Shown: positions 6,484 through 7,262 of the stretch, in pieces
Numbering within the stretch: position 1 is the first letter of the stretch
Layout: each line of letters starts with the position of its first letter
NCBI GenBank assembly: GCA_019136325.1
Contig: JAGVUJ010000313.1
Span: 1-7,262 of the forward strand
Source of the DNA: Deltaproteobacteria bacterium
GTDB lineage: Bacteria; Desulfobacterota; Syntrophia; Syntrophales; Smithellaceae
DNA length: 7,262 bases
Direction of reading: 5' to 3'
Notes under the pieces: model-generated
Told to the model about the DNA's origin: nothing
Databases searched by the model: none
The model's input: only the letters and a program-made list of their open reading frames with translations
Made by a program: the position numbers and the translations under genes

Positions 6484-7140
6484 TCAGATGCTGAAATTTT
6501 CACCATTCAGCTTTAGCTCCGTAAATTTGACTTGGCCGCTACCGCGACTACCAAAGCCTCCAAGATAAGTCTGCTGTACTTCCTTTAGCCCTTCTTTGAC
6601 GAAATCGACAATTTTCTTTTCATCATCGTTTTCATATATTTGAAGAACAATCTCAAAATCAAATTTCGCGCCTGCTGGCACACGTTCTTGGGAACGCGGG
6701 TGTTCTGCGGTTCCGGTTTTTCTATTCACAATATTCTCAACCTTCTTTTCAATAAATGATTTCCCCTTCTCGGCCATCATTGATTTATAAATATTCCTGG
6801 ACTCTTCTGAAAGGCTGGCATCTCGGACGATGATGCGCGTTGTACCAAGATTATGCCGCACGTTTTTATGCGCGCCAAAAACCGTGCATATCATGCACGA
6901 AGCATCACCGCACCCGCAGGGCTCCCCCTTGTTGTCGTATTTGCCGAGTTTTTTCTCCAATTGCGAACGCATTTTGCCTTTTAACGATGAACCCGGTATG
7001 TAAGGTTCACCATTAACCGCGTTTTTTATGATTGGCAGATCAACGCCACCAATTTCAATTTGATCCGCCGAACCGCCGATATGAAGTCCGGATATACACT
7101 CAATTTGGCCACTGATTGTTTTGTAATTTTTTATTTTCAT
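6484..7140 (-). CDS. csm3: Csm3, Cas7-like backbone and target-RNA nuclease
   Basis: Csm3 forms the repeating backbone of the Cas10-Csm complex and cuts target RNA at 6-nt intervals. The 218-residue product aligns by eye with Streptococcus Csm3: SGLHIGGS (17-24; H20), the GGVDLPIIK segment with the catalytic aspartate at D34 (D33 in S. thermophilus), YIPGSSLKGK (47-56), and the C-terminal glycine-rich LGGFGSRGSG (193-202). A cysteine cluster, C75-x-C77-x4-C82-x2-C85, sits in the thumb-side insertion just before VFG and could bind zinc. Length is normal. The ATG at 7138-7140 has AGGGGG upstream. The gene starts 15 bases after csm2 ends and is followed by csm4 six bases later, as in a standard csm operon. 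Confidence 0.96.
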   Translation of the reverse strand: MKIKNYKTISGQIECISGLHIGGSADQIEIGGVDLPIIKNAVNGEPYIPGSSLKGKMRSQLEKKLGKYDNKGEPCGCGDASCMICTVFGAHKNVRHNLGTTRIIVRDASLSEESRNIYKSMMAEKGKSFIEKKVENIVNRKTGTAEHPRSQERVPAGAKFDFEIVLQIYENDDEKKIVDFVKEGLKEVQQTYLGGFGSRGSGQVKFTELKLNGENFSI

Positions 7141-7155
7141 TTTAAACCCCCTATT

Positions 7156-7262
7156 TTATTTTTTTGGATAGTAAAAAGTGAAGTATGCAACAACTGCTTG
7201 AAAATGCTCAAGAAATCCATCAAGAAAATCTTTCTTGCTTTTTACTGCTGACACATTCTTCA
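7156..7262 (-). CDS. csm2: Csm2, small subunit of the type III-A complex (C-terminal part only)
   Basis: Only the last 34 codons and the TAA stop (7156-7158) are in the window; the gene is cut by the right edge. The visible tail includes DFLDGF followed by FQAVVAYFTFYYPKK. The aromatic, helical pattern around AVVAYF is what Csm2 proteins show at their C-terminus. Csm2 is the small helical subunit that lines the target-RNA channel alongside Csm3. The position directly before csm3, 15 bases away on the same strand, fits the standard cas10-csm2-csm3-csm4 order. The call rests on a short tail plus context. Confidence 0.8.
   Translation of the reverse strand, partial: KNVSAVKSKKDFLDGFLEHFQAVVAYFTFYYPKK

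Overview
The window is the adaptation end of a type III-A (Csm) CRISPR-Cas locus. Every recognisable gene is on the minus strand, so transcription runs from right to left. In that order it holds: the C-terminal tail of csm2 (cut by the window edge), csm3, csm4, a Fic-domain gene, a CARF-HEPN ancillary nuclease gene (Cas02710/Csm6-like), cas1, two tandem cas2 genes, a leader-like gap, and a CRISPR array of at least ten 35-nt repeats that continues to or past the left edge. cas10 is not in the window and would be expected to the right of csm2. No cas6 or csm5 is present. The organism cannot be named from this stretch. Protein style (Cas02710, Csm proteins, Cas1) and mixed base composition would suit an anaerobic Gram-negative bacterium such as a Desulfobacterota member, but this is a weak guess.

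Layout: 1-695 CRISPR array; 696-1002 leader and intergenic DNA with no gene; 1003-1567 two divergent cas2 paralogues; 1568-1673 gap with a bulged inverted repeat; 1674-2831 cas1 with an acidic insertion; 2832-2989 intergenic region with a TTGACA promoter candidate and three perfect palindromes; 2990-4219 CARF-HEPN protein; 4232-5359 Fic protein; 5360-5496 fic promoter with perfect -35 and -10 hexamers and three operator-like half-sites; 5497-6477 csm4; 6484-7140 csm3; 7156-7262 csm2 tail.

Working model: Csm2, Csm3 and Csm4 are backbone subunits of the crRNA-guided Cas10-Csm complex. Csm3 keeps the target-RNA-cleaving aspartate (D34). When Cas10 senses target RNA it should make cyclic oligoadenylate, which would bind the CARF domain of the 2990-4219 product and switch on its HEPN RNase (R370...H377). 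Cas1 and the two Cas2 proteins would form the spacer integrase feeding the adjacent array.

The unusual points are: an autoinhibited-type Fic enzyme under its own apparently regulated promoter, in one transcription unit with the CARF-HEPN effector and sitting where csm5 normally lies; two full-length but divergent Cas2 proteins; and a Cas1 with a roughly 65-residue acidic insertion. The Fic/CARF-HEPN pair is the best candidate for something not yet described.
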